From NCBI GenBank assembly GCA_003537755.1, contig DPQS01000033.1:4411-16003 (forward strand): a DNA stretch of 11,593 nucleotides, read 5' to 3'. Source of the stretch: Clostridiales bacterium (lineage in GTDB: Bacteria > Bacillota > Clostridia > Christensenellales > CAG-314). A program made the translations under genes and the position numbers. The stretch's first letter is position 1. Every line of letters begins with the position of its first letter. Below are positions 1 to 6,175 of this stretch, piece after piece. The notes under the pieces are model-generated. The model saw only the letters and a list, made by a program, of their open reading frames with translations. It made no database searches and was not told the DNA's origin.

Positions 1-34
1 CCCTGCTGTGCCAATCTGCACCAATCTGCGCCCT

Positions 35-102
35 CACAAAAATTTTGTGGTGCAGTGATATTTTAATGGGCAGAATTTTTTAATCTAAAATCAGTGATAT
101 TT
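35..102. repeat. AT-rich upstream region with a palindrome and an 11-bp direct repeat
   Basis: The first 298 bases hold no gene I can support. Positions 35-49 form a palindrome (CACAAAA, one base, TTTTGTG), which could be the end of an upstream transcript's hairpin. CAGTGATATTT occurs at 53-63 and again at 92-102, 39 bp apart in direct orientation. Direct repeats upstream of an OmpR-type regulator gene can be autoregulatory sites, but that is only inference. A possible -10 (TAAAAT, 167-172) has no good -35, so no promoter is called for the downstream regulator. Confidence 0.35.
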
Positions 103-170
103 GAAATTTTTGTCTAAGATGGTGTCGGACAAAATGTGTTTCAACCTTTTTTCAATTATTTGTGGTTAAA

Positions 171-302
171 ATGTTTGTAAGGAATGGGACAAAGGCGGTT
201 TGTGCTTGTGCGTGCCATTCAATGTTTGCGGAAAGGGTTCGGCGGTGGTGGCGGATGTCGCGACGGCGAAAAACAAACCTTTTTCGATGTGTATCGCAAT
301 GA
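171..302 (+). CDS. Possible 43-codon upstream ORF overlapping the response regulator start
   Basis: An ATG at 171 opens a 43-codon frame that ends in TGA at 300-302. The stop overlaps the ATG (299-301) of the response regulator as ATGA, the usual geometry for termination-reinitiation coupling. The predicted peptide is very basic, with an Arg/Trp-rich middle and several Cys, and resembles no family I know. Interest comes from the regulator itself lacking a visible Shine-Dalgarno sequence in the 15 bases before its start. There is no clear ribosome site or promoter for this ORF, and the regulator's frame is also open through the region, so chance is a real possibility. Confidence 0.2.
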   Translation: MFVRNGTKAVCACACHSMFAERVRRWWRMSRRRKTNLFRCVSQ

Positions 303-973
303 AAATTCTTATTGTTGACGACGAAAAACAACTTACATCTGCGCTCAGTATGCTGCTTAAAAAGCGAGGCTTCGAGTGCGACTGCGTGTACGACGGCGAA
401 GATGCGCTGGAATATGCGTTGACGGGCGTGTACGACGCGGTGGTGCTGGACTGGATGTTGCCGAAGCTCAGCGGCATAGAAGTACTCGAGCGTTTGCGTG
501 CAAAGGGCATTGCTACGCCTGTTATCATGTTGACTGCAAAGGGCGAAGTCGCCGACAAAATCAGCGGGCTTAACTGCGGCGCGGACGACTACCTCAGTAA
601 GCCCTTCAACAGCGACGAACTTGTAGCGCGCATTTACGCAATCACGCGTCGCAAGGGCGATTACGTCGGCATGCAAATCAAGTTCGGCGACGTAACGCTG
701 GACTGTGAAAGCCATGTGCTTGCCTGCGGCGGCCAGTCGGTAAAACTGGGTGCCAAGGAATTTCAGGTTTTGGAAATGCTGCTTAAAAACCCTGAGCGCG
801 TGTTTCCCAAGGAACTTATTATAGACAAGATCTGGGGTTACGACAGCGACGCCGAGTACAACAACGTCGAAGTGTACGTTTCCTTTATTCGTCGCAAACT
901 GACGGCAATCAAGTCGCATGTCACTATTAAATCCATACGTAACACTGGTTACCGCGCGGAGGTGGACAATTGA
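299..973 (+). CDS. OmpR/PhoB-family two-component response regulator
   Basis: A 224-residue DNA-binding response regulator, partner of the histidine kinase that follows. Residues 1-115 are a receiver domain: acidic pocket D7/D8, phosphoacceptor D51 (in VVLDWMLP), switch T79 (in MLTAKG) and invariant K101 (in LSKPF). Residues 125-224 are an OmpR-type winged helix with the typical LGAKEFQVLEMLL start and the VEVYVSFIRRKL recognition helix. The size is normal for the family. I chose the ATG at 299 because the receiver fold begins there (MKILIVDDE); the frame stays open upstream (ATG at 287, TTG at 200), but those residues fit no receiver domain. No good ribosome site precedes 299. The target genes and signal cannot be read from the sequence. 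Confidence 0.93.
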   Translation: MKILIVDDEKQLTSALSMLLKKRGFECDCVYDGEDALEYALTGVYDAVVLDWMLPKLSGIEVLERLRAKGIATPVIMLTAKGEVADKISGLNCGADDYLSKPFNSDELVARIYAITRRKGDYVGMQIKFGDVTLDCESHVLACGGQSVKLGAKEFQVLEMLLKNPERVFPKELIIDKIWGYDSDAEYNNVEVYVSFIRRKLTAIKSHVTIKSIRNTGYRAEVDN

Positions 974-2184
974 TCGCAAAAACACGGCGCAATTTTGTGC
1001 TGATCACAATGGTGTTGCTGACGGCGGTAATTGTTGCGTTTGTCGGCAGTACGGTGTTTATCAACTACCGCAGTTCCTCAAACGAGACGGAATTTGCACT
1101 GCGCGAACTGCTGCGTTCGCAAGGTGGTCCAGGTGGCAACATCAAGGGCGGTCGGCGGTCGGCTGTGCTTGCGTGTGACTTCCTTGACGACAACGAAGTG
1201 TACGTCTGGTTTGAAAAGGGCAATGCCGATTTGTTCACTTCGCAAATCGCCGCAGAGGAATTTGTCGCAAAAATTATCCATAGCGGCGTAGTAGTAAACG
1301 CTAAAAAAACGGATGACGGTAATTATTACGGCAAGACCGACGGGCTGTGCTATCTGATAAGTGTTGACAACGCGACCTATTCGGCAGAAGTGGCGGTAAT
1401 CGATCGCAATCTCGAGGACAAAATGCTTGCCCGCACAACCTGGACGCTTGTCGGCGTTTCGGCTGTCTCGCTTGTAGCCATTTTCGTAATCGTGTGGCTA
1501 CTTTCGTATCGGGTGGTGCGCCCTGTGGAAACGGCGTTCAACAAACAACGTCGCTTTATTTCCGACGCCAGTCACGAACTGAAAACTCCCGTTACCATAA
1601 TTCGCGCCAACACCGAAGCACTTGAAGCCGACGTTGGACAAAGCGAATGGTCGCAAAACATAATTTCGCAGACGGACAGGCTGCAACAACTCGTGGAAGA
1701 AATGCTGACACTCGCCCGACTTGAGGAACAGCCGCTCGTTAAGGAAAAAATCGACGTGTCGTCGGTTGTGGAAAGCGCGGTGCTTGAGTTTGAACCTGTC
1801 GCGTATGAGCAAAACAAAACTTTGATGTACGATTTTTGTGACGATATACTGATGTTTGCCGCTCGTGAGGACGTGCGCAGAGTGGTGACGCTCCTTACCG
1901 ACAACGCCGTGAAGTATTGCGACAGCCGTGTGGACGTAACTTTTGCACGAAACGGCAAGGGCGCACGTTTTGTCATTGACAACGACGGTTGCCTTGTTGA
2001 CGAAGAAAGCAAGGAACGACTGTTTGAACGTTTCTATCGTGAGGACAGTTCCCGTGCACGCAGGACCGGCGGCAGCGGACTCGGACTTGCCACAGTCAAG
2101 GCAATCTGCGACCGCAACAAATGGAAGGTGTCCCTTTCCTGTCACAAGGGCGGCAACATGACTGTCACCGTTGACATGATTTAA
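970..2184 (+). CDS. HisKA/HATPase membrane sensor histidine kinase
   Basis: A 404-residue sensor kinase that should autophosphorylate and pass phosphate to D51 of the preceding regulator. Two membrane segments (about residues 9-31 and 157-181) flank an extracytoplasmic region of about 125 residues with no domain I recognise. Residues 191-255 are HisKA with H202 in FISDASHELKTP. The HATPase_c domain shows the N box (DNAVKYC, N312), G1 (VIDNDG, about 335-340), F box (LFERFYRED) and G2 (GGSGLGLA, 367-374). No HAMP domain is obvious; the second helix runs almost straight into HisKA. The start is TTG at 970, overlapping the regulator's stop as TTGA, with a strong GGAGG at 958-962. This implies tight translational coupling in one operon. 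The non-ATG start is the main uncertainty. Confidence 0.93.
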   Translation: MIAKTRRNFVLITMVLLTAVIVAFVGSTVFINYRSSSNETEFALRELLRSQGGPGGNIKGGRRSAVLACDFLDDNEVYVWFEKGNADLFTSQIAAEEFVAKIIHSGVVVNAKKTDDGNYYGKTDGLCYLISVDNATYSAEVAVIDRNLEDKMLARTTWTLVGVSAVSLVAIFVIVWLLSYRVVRPVETAFNKQRRFISDASHELKTPVTIIRANTEALEADVGQSEWSQNIISQTDRLQQLVEEMLTLARLEEQPLVKEKIDVSSVVESAVLEFEPVAYEQNKTLMYDFCDDILMFAAREDVRRVVTLLTDNAVKYCDSRVDVTFARNGKGARFVIDNDGCLVDEESKERLFERFYREDSSRARRTGGSGLGLATVKAICDRNKWKVSLSCHKGGNMTVTVDMI

Positions 2185-2319
2185 TTGCCTGTCTGATAGT
2201 TGTTGTGAAAATTGTCGTTGACAAGAAGTAACATTCAATTGAGCTTTCGGATTTGTCCGACATGACATATCCGAAGTCGCTATAAGACAATTTACAAAAT
2301 ATATTTTGAGTAATAAAGT

Positions 2320-2352
2320 AAAAACACCGTGATATCGTTCGCGGTGCTTTTT
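2320..2352. terminator. Rho-independent terminator between convergent kinase and AraC genes
   Basis: CACCG (2325-2329) pairs with CGGTG (2342-2346) across a 12-nt loop. An A-run (2320-2324) lies on the left and a T-run (2348-2352) on the right, so it can end the two-component operon on the + strand and the AraC gene on the - strand. The stem is short, with one unpaired C before the T-run, so efficiency may be moderate. The rest of 2185-2470 is AT-rich and shows no gene. Confidence 0.7.
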
Positions 2353-2470
2353 GCTGTGTAAAGGTGTTTCTTGTTTTAATATACCAAATCTTATTTTTGA
2401 AAAGTTGTGACAAACTATCCCGACGACATTCGGCTTAATCCATGTCAAAAGCAGAATTTTATTTGAAAAT

Positions 2471-3247
2471 TCAGTCCTTTTCGATGCTGCCTGGGGCGTG
2501 TCCGATAATCTTCACGTACGAGCGGTAAAAAGTAGAGTAGTCTTTGAAGTCGAACATCTCCGCGACGGCGGATTTTTTTTCGCCTGCAAGTATCATCTGG
2601 TGTGCGGCAATTATTTTTTTGTATCGCACATACTGCATTACGGGTATTTTCATCGTTCGCTTAAATTCGTTGGAAATGTAAGACTTTGAAAAGTTGAATT
2701 CGCGGCTCAGTGACTCAAGCGAAACGGATTGTCGCACGTGCGCGTCGATGTAGTCGGTAAGTCGTGCAATGAAGTTGTCCGAAGCGGTGGTTGCCACGAC
2801 ATTTTCGCGGCACATCATGATAAGTAGTTTCGTCAACTCGCAGACAAACAACGTGTAGGTTTCTTCGGGCGAAAAGTTGTCGTAATACGAGTCTAACTGG
2901 TTGAACATCAGCGCGTACTTTTTTGCGTCGCCGAAAAAAGCATTGAGGCTTTGCAAACGTTCGGCAAGGTAGGGCGGCAGGACGGAATCGGGAAATTTCA
3001 GCACGTAGCGTTCGTACTGTTTTTCCTTGTAAACTTCGCCGAAATGGTATTTGCCAGGGCGTATAAGAATAAGGTCGCCTTCGCTTAAAAAACGCGACTC
3101 GGACTCCACGTTGTAACGTACGTTTCCTTTGACCAGAAACAGTATCTCGTTAACGGTGTGCAGGTGTTTGTTGTAGTTGTCTGTGGGCTCGCTTGCCGTG
3201 CCGAGTTTGTGGGCAAAGTCGATGTTTTTGTAAAGAAAATTAAACAT
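2471..3247 (-). CDS. AraC-family transcriptional regulator with cupin sensor domain
   Basis: A 258-residue regulator. The N-terminal half (about 10-100) is a cupin/AraC-binding fold with H28, H30, E34 and a late H68 (IRPGKYH), a pattern seen in small-molecule-sensing cupins. Residues about 160-258 carry two helix-turn-helix units (SLESLSREFNFSKSYISNEF and VAEMFDFKDYSTFYRSYVK), typical of HTH_18. I chose the ATG at 3247 over an upstream TTG at 3304: the -10 TATAAT ends 6 nt before this ATG, so the 3304 start would lie upstream of the promoter. The gene is divergent from the KDPG aldolase gene, and the two regulatory regions touch, so it probably controls the aldolase and perhaps the kinase in response to a uronate- or KDG-type sugar. 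That ligand is inference. An AT-rich inverted repeat (2454-2472) overlaps the stop codon. Confidence 0.9.
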   Translation of the reverse strand: MFNFLYKNIDFAHKLGTASEPTDNYNKHLHTVNEILFLVKGNVRYNVESESRFLSEGDLILIRPGKYHFGEVYKEKQYERYVLKFPDSVLPPYLAERLQSLNAFFGDAKKYALMFNQLDSYYDNFSPEETYTLFVCELTKLLIMMCRENVVATTASDNFIARLTDYIDAHVRQSVSLESLSREFNFSKSYISNEFKRTMKIPVMQYVRYKKIIAAHQMILAGEKKSAVAEMFDFKDYSTFYRSYVKIIGHAPGSIEKD

Positions 3248-3253
3248 ACTTCG

Positions 3254-3282
3254 ATTATATCTGTCTTTCGCATTTTTTTCAA
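3254..3282 (-). promoter_or_regulatory. Sigma-A promoter of the AraC gene, placed for a leaderless mRNA
   Basis: On the minus strand TTGAAA (3282-3277) and a perfect TATAAT (3259-3254) are separated by exactly 17 bp. Only 6 nt (3253-3248) lie between the -10 and the ATG at 3247, so a usual start site 6-7 nt after the -10 coincides with the A of ATG. There is no room for a Shine-Dalgarno sequence in such a transcript. Confidence 0.8.
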
Positions 3283-3299
3283 GCGTATTGTAGAAGAAA

Positions 3300-3325
3300 T
3301 GCAAACTAATTCAATAAGTTTTGCA
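3300..3325. promoter_or_regulatory. Imperfect inverted repeat between divergent promoters, candidate operator
   Basis: TGCAAACT (3300-3307) and AGTTTTGCA (3317-3325) are near-perfect inverse copies, differing by one A. They sit midway between the two -35 boxes (minus strand 3277-3282, plus strand 3327-3332). The site nearly abuts the aldolase -35, a sensible location for the divergent AraC-family regulator. AraC proteins often bind direct rather than inverted repeats, so the binder is not certain. Confidence 0.45.
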
Positions 3326-3326
3326 A

Positions 3327-3355
3327 TTGAACGACAGCGGCGGCGGTGGTATAAT
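3327..3355 (+). promoter_or_regulatory. Sigma-A promoter for the KDPG aldolase gene
   Basis: TTGAAC (3327-3332), a 17-bp spacer and a perfect TATAAT (3350-3355) predict a start near 3362. That leaves an unusually long leader of about 240 nt before the aldolase ATG at 3601. I see no known riboswitch in the leader and no long ORF with a ribosome site, only a 12-codon frame near 3386. Confidence 0.78.
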
Positions 3356-3600
3356 ACTTTCGGTAAAATGCAGTAGTGTTTGTCGATGTTCGTGTGTTTG
3401 GTAAACTGGCGATATTTTGACTGACAAAGCAGTCGTCTGCGACGTTGAAACGCGACAAAAATCGGCGGCGAAGCGGCTTCAAACAAGGCTGTGCCTGCGT
3501 CGCCCGGTTGTTGCGGAAACATTGTCGTTACGCCTTTGAAGCATTACGCAAAGCAACGCACTGTGTTTGCTTTACTTACAAAGTTGACGGAGATTTTACT

Positions 3601-4182
3601 ATGGACAGAGTAATACCTGTAGTTGTAATCAAGGATTTGCAGGATACCGAGCCTACGCTGAAGGCACTTCGCGACGGCGGTATCAATACGGCGGAAATTA
3701 CTTTCCGCACGGCGTGCGCCAAGGAAGCAATTGCGCTGGGCGTAAAACTGTTTCCCGACATGAATATCGGCGCAGGCACGGTAATCAATGCCGAACAAGC
3801 CGAAGAGGCGGTGGAAGCAGGCGCAAAGTTTATCGTGTCACCCGGGCTCAGTCAGGGTGTGGCAAACGTTTGCAAGGTCAACAAGTTGCCCTATTACCCC
3901 GGTTGTGTAACCCCTACGGAGATTATGCAGGCGTTGGAACTTGGCATTGACATAATCAAGTTTTTCCCTGCCGGCGTGTATGGCGGCTTAAAAGCACTCA
4001 AAGCGTTGTCGGGGCCGTTCCCCCAAGTCAAGTTTATTCCTACGGGCGGCGTAAATCTCGACAACCTGGAAGAGTTTCTTTCTTTTGACAAAATCTACGC
4101 CGTAGGTGGGTCGTTTATGATGAAAGGGGACATTGCTGAAAACTGCCGCAAAGTGTGCGAGGTCGTATCTAAGCACGTATGA
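3601..4182 (+). CDS. eda: KDPG/KHG aldolase (2-dehydro-3-deoxy-phosphogluconate aldolase)
   Basis: A 193-residue class I aldolase of the Eda family. It cleaves 2-keto-3-deoxy-6-phosphogluconate to pyruvate and glyceraldehyde-3-phosphate; many members also cleave 4-hydroxy-2-oxoglutarate. Visible landmarks are E32 and R36 in AEITFRT, GAGTV (57-61), SPG (80-82), YPGCVTPTE (99-107), the Schiff-base lysine K120 in IIKFFPA, and the phosphate-binding PTGGV near residue 146. It is slightly shorter than the usual 205-215 residues because the N-terminal helix is reduced. The ATG at 3601 is chosen because GGAG (3589-3592) lies 8 nt upstream and homology begins at VIPVVV; the frame runs open to 3445 but encodes an unlikely Arg/Cys-rich stretch. 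The next gene in the pathway, KDG kinase, lies 801 bp downstream. No clear terminator follows. Confidence 0.93.
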   Translation: MDRVIPVVVIKDLQDTEPTLKALRDGGINTAEITFRTACAKEAIALGVKLFPDMNIGAGTVINAEQAEEAVEAGAKFIVSPGLSQGVANVCKVNKLPYYPGCVTPTEIMQALELGIDIIKFFPAGVYGGLKALKALSGPFPQVKFIPTGGVNLDNLEEFLSFDKIYAVGGSFMMKGDIAENCRKVCEVVSKHV

Positions 4183-4193
4183 CGGCTACGTGC
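4173..4193 (+). repeat. Hairpin spanning the aldolase stop codon
   Basis: GCACGTA (4173-4179) and TACGTGC (4187-4193) form a perfect 7-bp stem; the TGA stop lies at the start of the 7-nt loop. There is no T-run, so it is not a standard terminator. The right arm is the beginning of the first 156-bp repeat unit, suggesting the repeat element abuts or has replaced the end of the gene. Confidence 0.5.
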
Positions 4194-4502
4194 CAGCGGT
4201 CGCTAAGTTACGTACGCTTAGTACGCGCCTGTCGCGACGCACTGCCCTGTTGCCGCCCTACGCACTCATCTCCGACCTCGCATTGCGAAGTTGTTGTATT
4301 TAGTCTGCAACATCGGCATAGTATCTCACGCCATCTAGCCACTACGTGCTAGCGCGGTTTCGTCATGTACGCTGTAGTACATTACCTCAACACACGCGTC
4401 GCCTGTTGTGGCTATCTGACGCAAGCTCCGACCTCGCATTGCGAAAAGTTGTTGTATTTAGTCTGCAACATCGCCATAGTATCTCACGCCATCTAGCCAC
4501 TA
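4185..4502. repeat. Two diverged tandem units of about 156 bp in a gene-free region
   Basis: Unit 1 (4185-4340) and unit 2 (4341-4502) align at an offset of 156 bp. The right half is strongly conserved: 4270-4344 matches 4426-4502 with one substitution (G/C) and one 2-base insertion (AA). The left half is diverged but still alignable (CTACGTGC/TAGCG type start, GTAC hairpin, CGCCTG). Each unit contains a GTAC-core hairpin and a TGTTG...CAACA inverted repeat (4292-4312 in unit 1). The composition is unlike the flanking genes and no ORF spans it. This is most likely a small non-autonomous or REP-like intergenic element; its nature is unknown to me. Confidence 0.8.
4224..4286. repeat. 63-bp exact direct repeat, copy 1
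   Basis: Identical base for base to 4560-4622. It begins inside the left half of unit 1 and ends at the CATTGC shared by all three repeat segments. Exact identity, compared with the diverged left half of unit 2, points to a recent duplication or gene conversion between units 1 and 3. Confidence 0.9.
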
Positions 4503-4559
4503 AGCCACCTGACATGGACGACTAAAAATTGTTTCTTCTAATGGTCAAGCCTCGGCTTG

Positions 4560-4622
4560 CGCGCCTGTCGCGACGCACTGCCCTGTTGCCGCCCTACGCA
4601 CTCATCTCCGACCTCGCATTGC
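4560..4622. repeat. 63-bp exact direct repeat, copy 2 (partial third unit)
   Basis: An exact copy of 4224-4286, 336 bp downstream. The sequence before it (4503-4559) does not match the left end of the other units, and the part after CATTGC is absent, so the third unit is truncated on both sides. From here to 4866 I see no gene, only a 10-bp palindrome (4705-4714). Confidence 0.9.
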
Positions 4623-4866
4623 AGTAAGATTAAGGCTGGGTTAATAGTATTGCACAGCATTGTGGATTACGTTGCCCTTGACCGTTTTTCTTCCCGAGTG
4701 TCGCTCCTCGAGGAAAGTTTTGTAATTACTGCAAATACTACCCGAGCGCATTGATTGCAAAAAAATGAAACGAAGCAACAAACTCTTGCGATCGAGTGCG
4801 CAGGTGTTGTCGATAGGGACATCTGAGCGACGGCGGCAATTGAAACAAAAGAATACATTTACCTAA

Positions 4867-4949
4867 ATGCTCGTCGCGAAGCGAGCATCAGACGCTCCCG
4901 ATCGACAATATCTGCGTAATCGATTGCTACAACAACTGCGCCTCGGGAG
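4867..4949 (+). promoter_or_regulatory. Structured leader of the KDG kinase gene
   Basis: Two inverted repeats precede the kinase. ATGCTCG (4867-4873) pairs with CGAGCAT (4882-4888) over an 8-nt loop. CTCCCG (4895-4900) can pair with CGGGAG (4944-4949), enclosing ATCGA (4901-4905) and TCGAT (4920-4924). No T-run follows, and the kinase ribosome site (4972-4978) lies outside the stems. It matches no riboswitch class I know. A weak candidate promoter (TTGAAA at 4840-4845, poor -10 near 4864) precedes it; none is called. Confidence 0.35.
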
Positions 4950-4983
4950 AATTTCAAACAAATATACAAACAAGGAAACTAAT

Positions 4984-6003
4984 ATGAAAGTAATTACATT
5001 TGGTGAATTGATGCTTAGACTTGCACCGCAGGGATATTTGCGTTTTGTGCAGTCGGACAATCTGGAAGCAACATTCGGCGGTGCCGAAGCCAACGTTGCC
5101 GTGTCTTTGGCAAATTACGGCGTGCCTGTGGCGTTTGTAAGCAAACTGCCGGAACACGAAATAGGACAAGCCGCCGTCAACAGCTTGCGCAAATTCGGCG
5201 TGGATACAAGCCTTATCGTGCGCGGCGGTGAGCGTGTGGGTATCTACTATTGCGAAAAGGGTGCAAGTCAACGCCCCAGCAAAGTTATCTATGACCGCGC
5301 CTGCAGCGCAATTGCAATGGCAGGAAAAGGCGACTTCAACTGGAACAAGATTCTGAAGGGCGCAACGTGGTTCCACTTTACCGGCATTACGCCTGCACTC
5401 AGCAAAAACGTCGCAGAAATAACACTTAAAGCAGTTAAAGCGGCACATAGTATGGGCATTACGGTGTCTTGCGACCTTAACTTCCGCAAGAAGTTGTGGA
5501 CGAAAGAGCAAGCCTGTACAACCATGAGCGAGATTTGTAAATACGTTGACGTGTGCATTGCCAACGAAGAAGACGCCAAGGATGTGTTCGGCATCGAAGC
5601 AACCGACACGGACATTACTACGGGCAAACTCAACCGCGAAGGCTATGTTTCCGTCGCAAAGCAACTGACGGACAAGTTCGGTTTCAGGGCAGTGGCAATC
5701 ACTCTTCGCGAAAGCATTTCGGCAAGTGACAACAACTGGTCGGGCATGCTGTACACGGGCGGCGAGGCTTATTTCAGCAAGAAGTACGCGTTGCGCATTG
5801 TTGACCGCGTCGGCGGCGGCGACAGTTTCGGCGGTGGATTGATTTACGCTATGAGCAATAGTTACGATCCGCAACAAGCAATCGAGTTTGCCGTGGCGGC
5901 AAGCGCGCTGAAACACAGCATCGAGGGTGACTACAATATGGTTTCCGTCAAGGAAGTACAAACTCTGGCAGGCGGCGACGCAAGCGGTCGTGTGCAACGC
6001 TGA
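4984..6003 (+). CDS. kdgK: 2-keto-3-deoxygluconate kinase, PfkB/ribokinase family
   Basis: A 339-residue PfkB-family sugar kinase, predicted to phosphorylate 2-keto-3-deoxygluconate with ATP to give KDPG, the substrate of the upstream aldolase. It opens with MKVITFGELMLRLAP, has the substrate-side FGGAEANVAVSLANYG (about 31-46), the central SCDLNFRKKLW (KDG-kinase-like) and the C-terminal ATP/anion-hole motif DRVGGGDSFGGG, with the catalytic Asp in GGGDSF where most ribokinases have GAGD. GGGD is common in clostridial KDG kinases. The ATG at 4984 has AAGGAAA 5 nt upstream. An in-frame ATG at 4867 would add 39 unlikely residues and lies inside a hairpin. Pairing with eda suggests uronate use, but no isomerase or dehydratase gene is in view. 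Substrate specificity by family and context only. Confidence 0.87.
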   Translation: MKVITFGELMLRLAPQGYLRFVQSDNLEATFGGAEANVAVSLANYGVPVAFVSKLPEHEIGQAAVNSLRKFGVDTSLIVRGGERVGIYYCEKGASQRPSKVIYDRACSAIAMAGKGDFNWNKILKGATWFHFTGITPALSKNVAEITLKAVKAAHSMGITVSCDLNFRKKLWTKEQACTTMSEICKYVDVCIANEEDAKDVFGIEATDTDITTGKLNREGYVSVAKQLTDKFGFRAVAITLRESISASDNNWSGMLYTGGEAYFSKKYALRIVDRVGGGDSFGGGLIYAMSNSYDPQQAIEFAVAASALKHSIEGDYNMVSVKEVQTLAGGDASGRVQR

Positions 6004-6019
6004 CATTATGCGATGGTCT

Positions 6020-6033
6020 GCCTGAAAACAGGC
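6020..6033 (+). repeat. Small GCCTG-AAAA-CAGGC hairpin after the kinase
   Basis: A perfect 5-bp stem with an AAAA loop, 24 bp upstream of the main terminator. It has no T-run; it may stabilise the transcript end or be incidental. Confidence 0.35.
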
Positions 6034-6056
6034 GGCTGTAAAAACAAATAATTAAC

Positions 6057-6088
6057 GGTGCGGACACTACGAAGTCCGCACCTTTTTT
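6057..6088 (+). terminator. Strong Rho-independent terminator of the KDG kinase transcript
   Basis: GGTGCGGAC (6057-6065) and GTCCGCACC (6074-6082) form a perfect 9-bp GC-rich stem with an 8-nt loop, followed at once by six Ts (6083-6088). Confidence 0.95.
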
Positions 6089-6152
6089 GCTGTTTGCAGG
6101 GTAGGTGGGGTTTAACGTATAATCAGCCGCCGTTACGCCAGTAAAATTATTG

Positions 6153-6175
6153 GTGATGACTACATTAACCCTAAA
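6153..6175 (+). repeat. 23-nt dispersed repeat, copy 1
   Basis: It begins GTGATGACTAC and ends TTAACCCTAAA. The reverse complement of 11477-11499 matches it at 21 of 23 positions. Both copies lie in gene-free stretches. The interval 6089-6366 otherwise shows only a C-rich/G-rich segment (about 6231-6262) and the promoter at 6331. Confidence 0.65.

Noticed and set aside
3445..3600. N-terminal extension of the KDPG aldolase frame
   Set aside because: The residues are Arg/Cys-rich and unlike the family; the ATG at 3601 has a good GGAG site and starts right at the conserved VIPVVV.
3356..3600. Riboswitch in the long eda leader
   Set aside because: I could not find conserved features of any known class; the leader is long, but I see only weak local pairing.
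4270..4502. Integron attC-like sites because of the GTTG...CAAC inverted repeats
   Set aside because: The paired simple sites and the GTTRRRY core are missing, and there is no integrase or cassette gene.
4185..4622. CRISPR array
   Set aside because: The units are long (about 156 bp), diverged and adjacent without uniform short repeats and unique spacers.
4557..4754. 65-codon ORF on the plus strand in the gene-free region
   Set aside because: Its first third is the 63-bp repeat, it has no ribosome site, and its composition looks random.
4954..6006. 350-codon ORF antisense to the KDG kinase
   Set aside because: A shadow frame caused by the kinase's codon bias; Cys/His-rich, with no recognisable domain, whereas the plus strand encodes a clear kinase.
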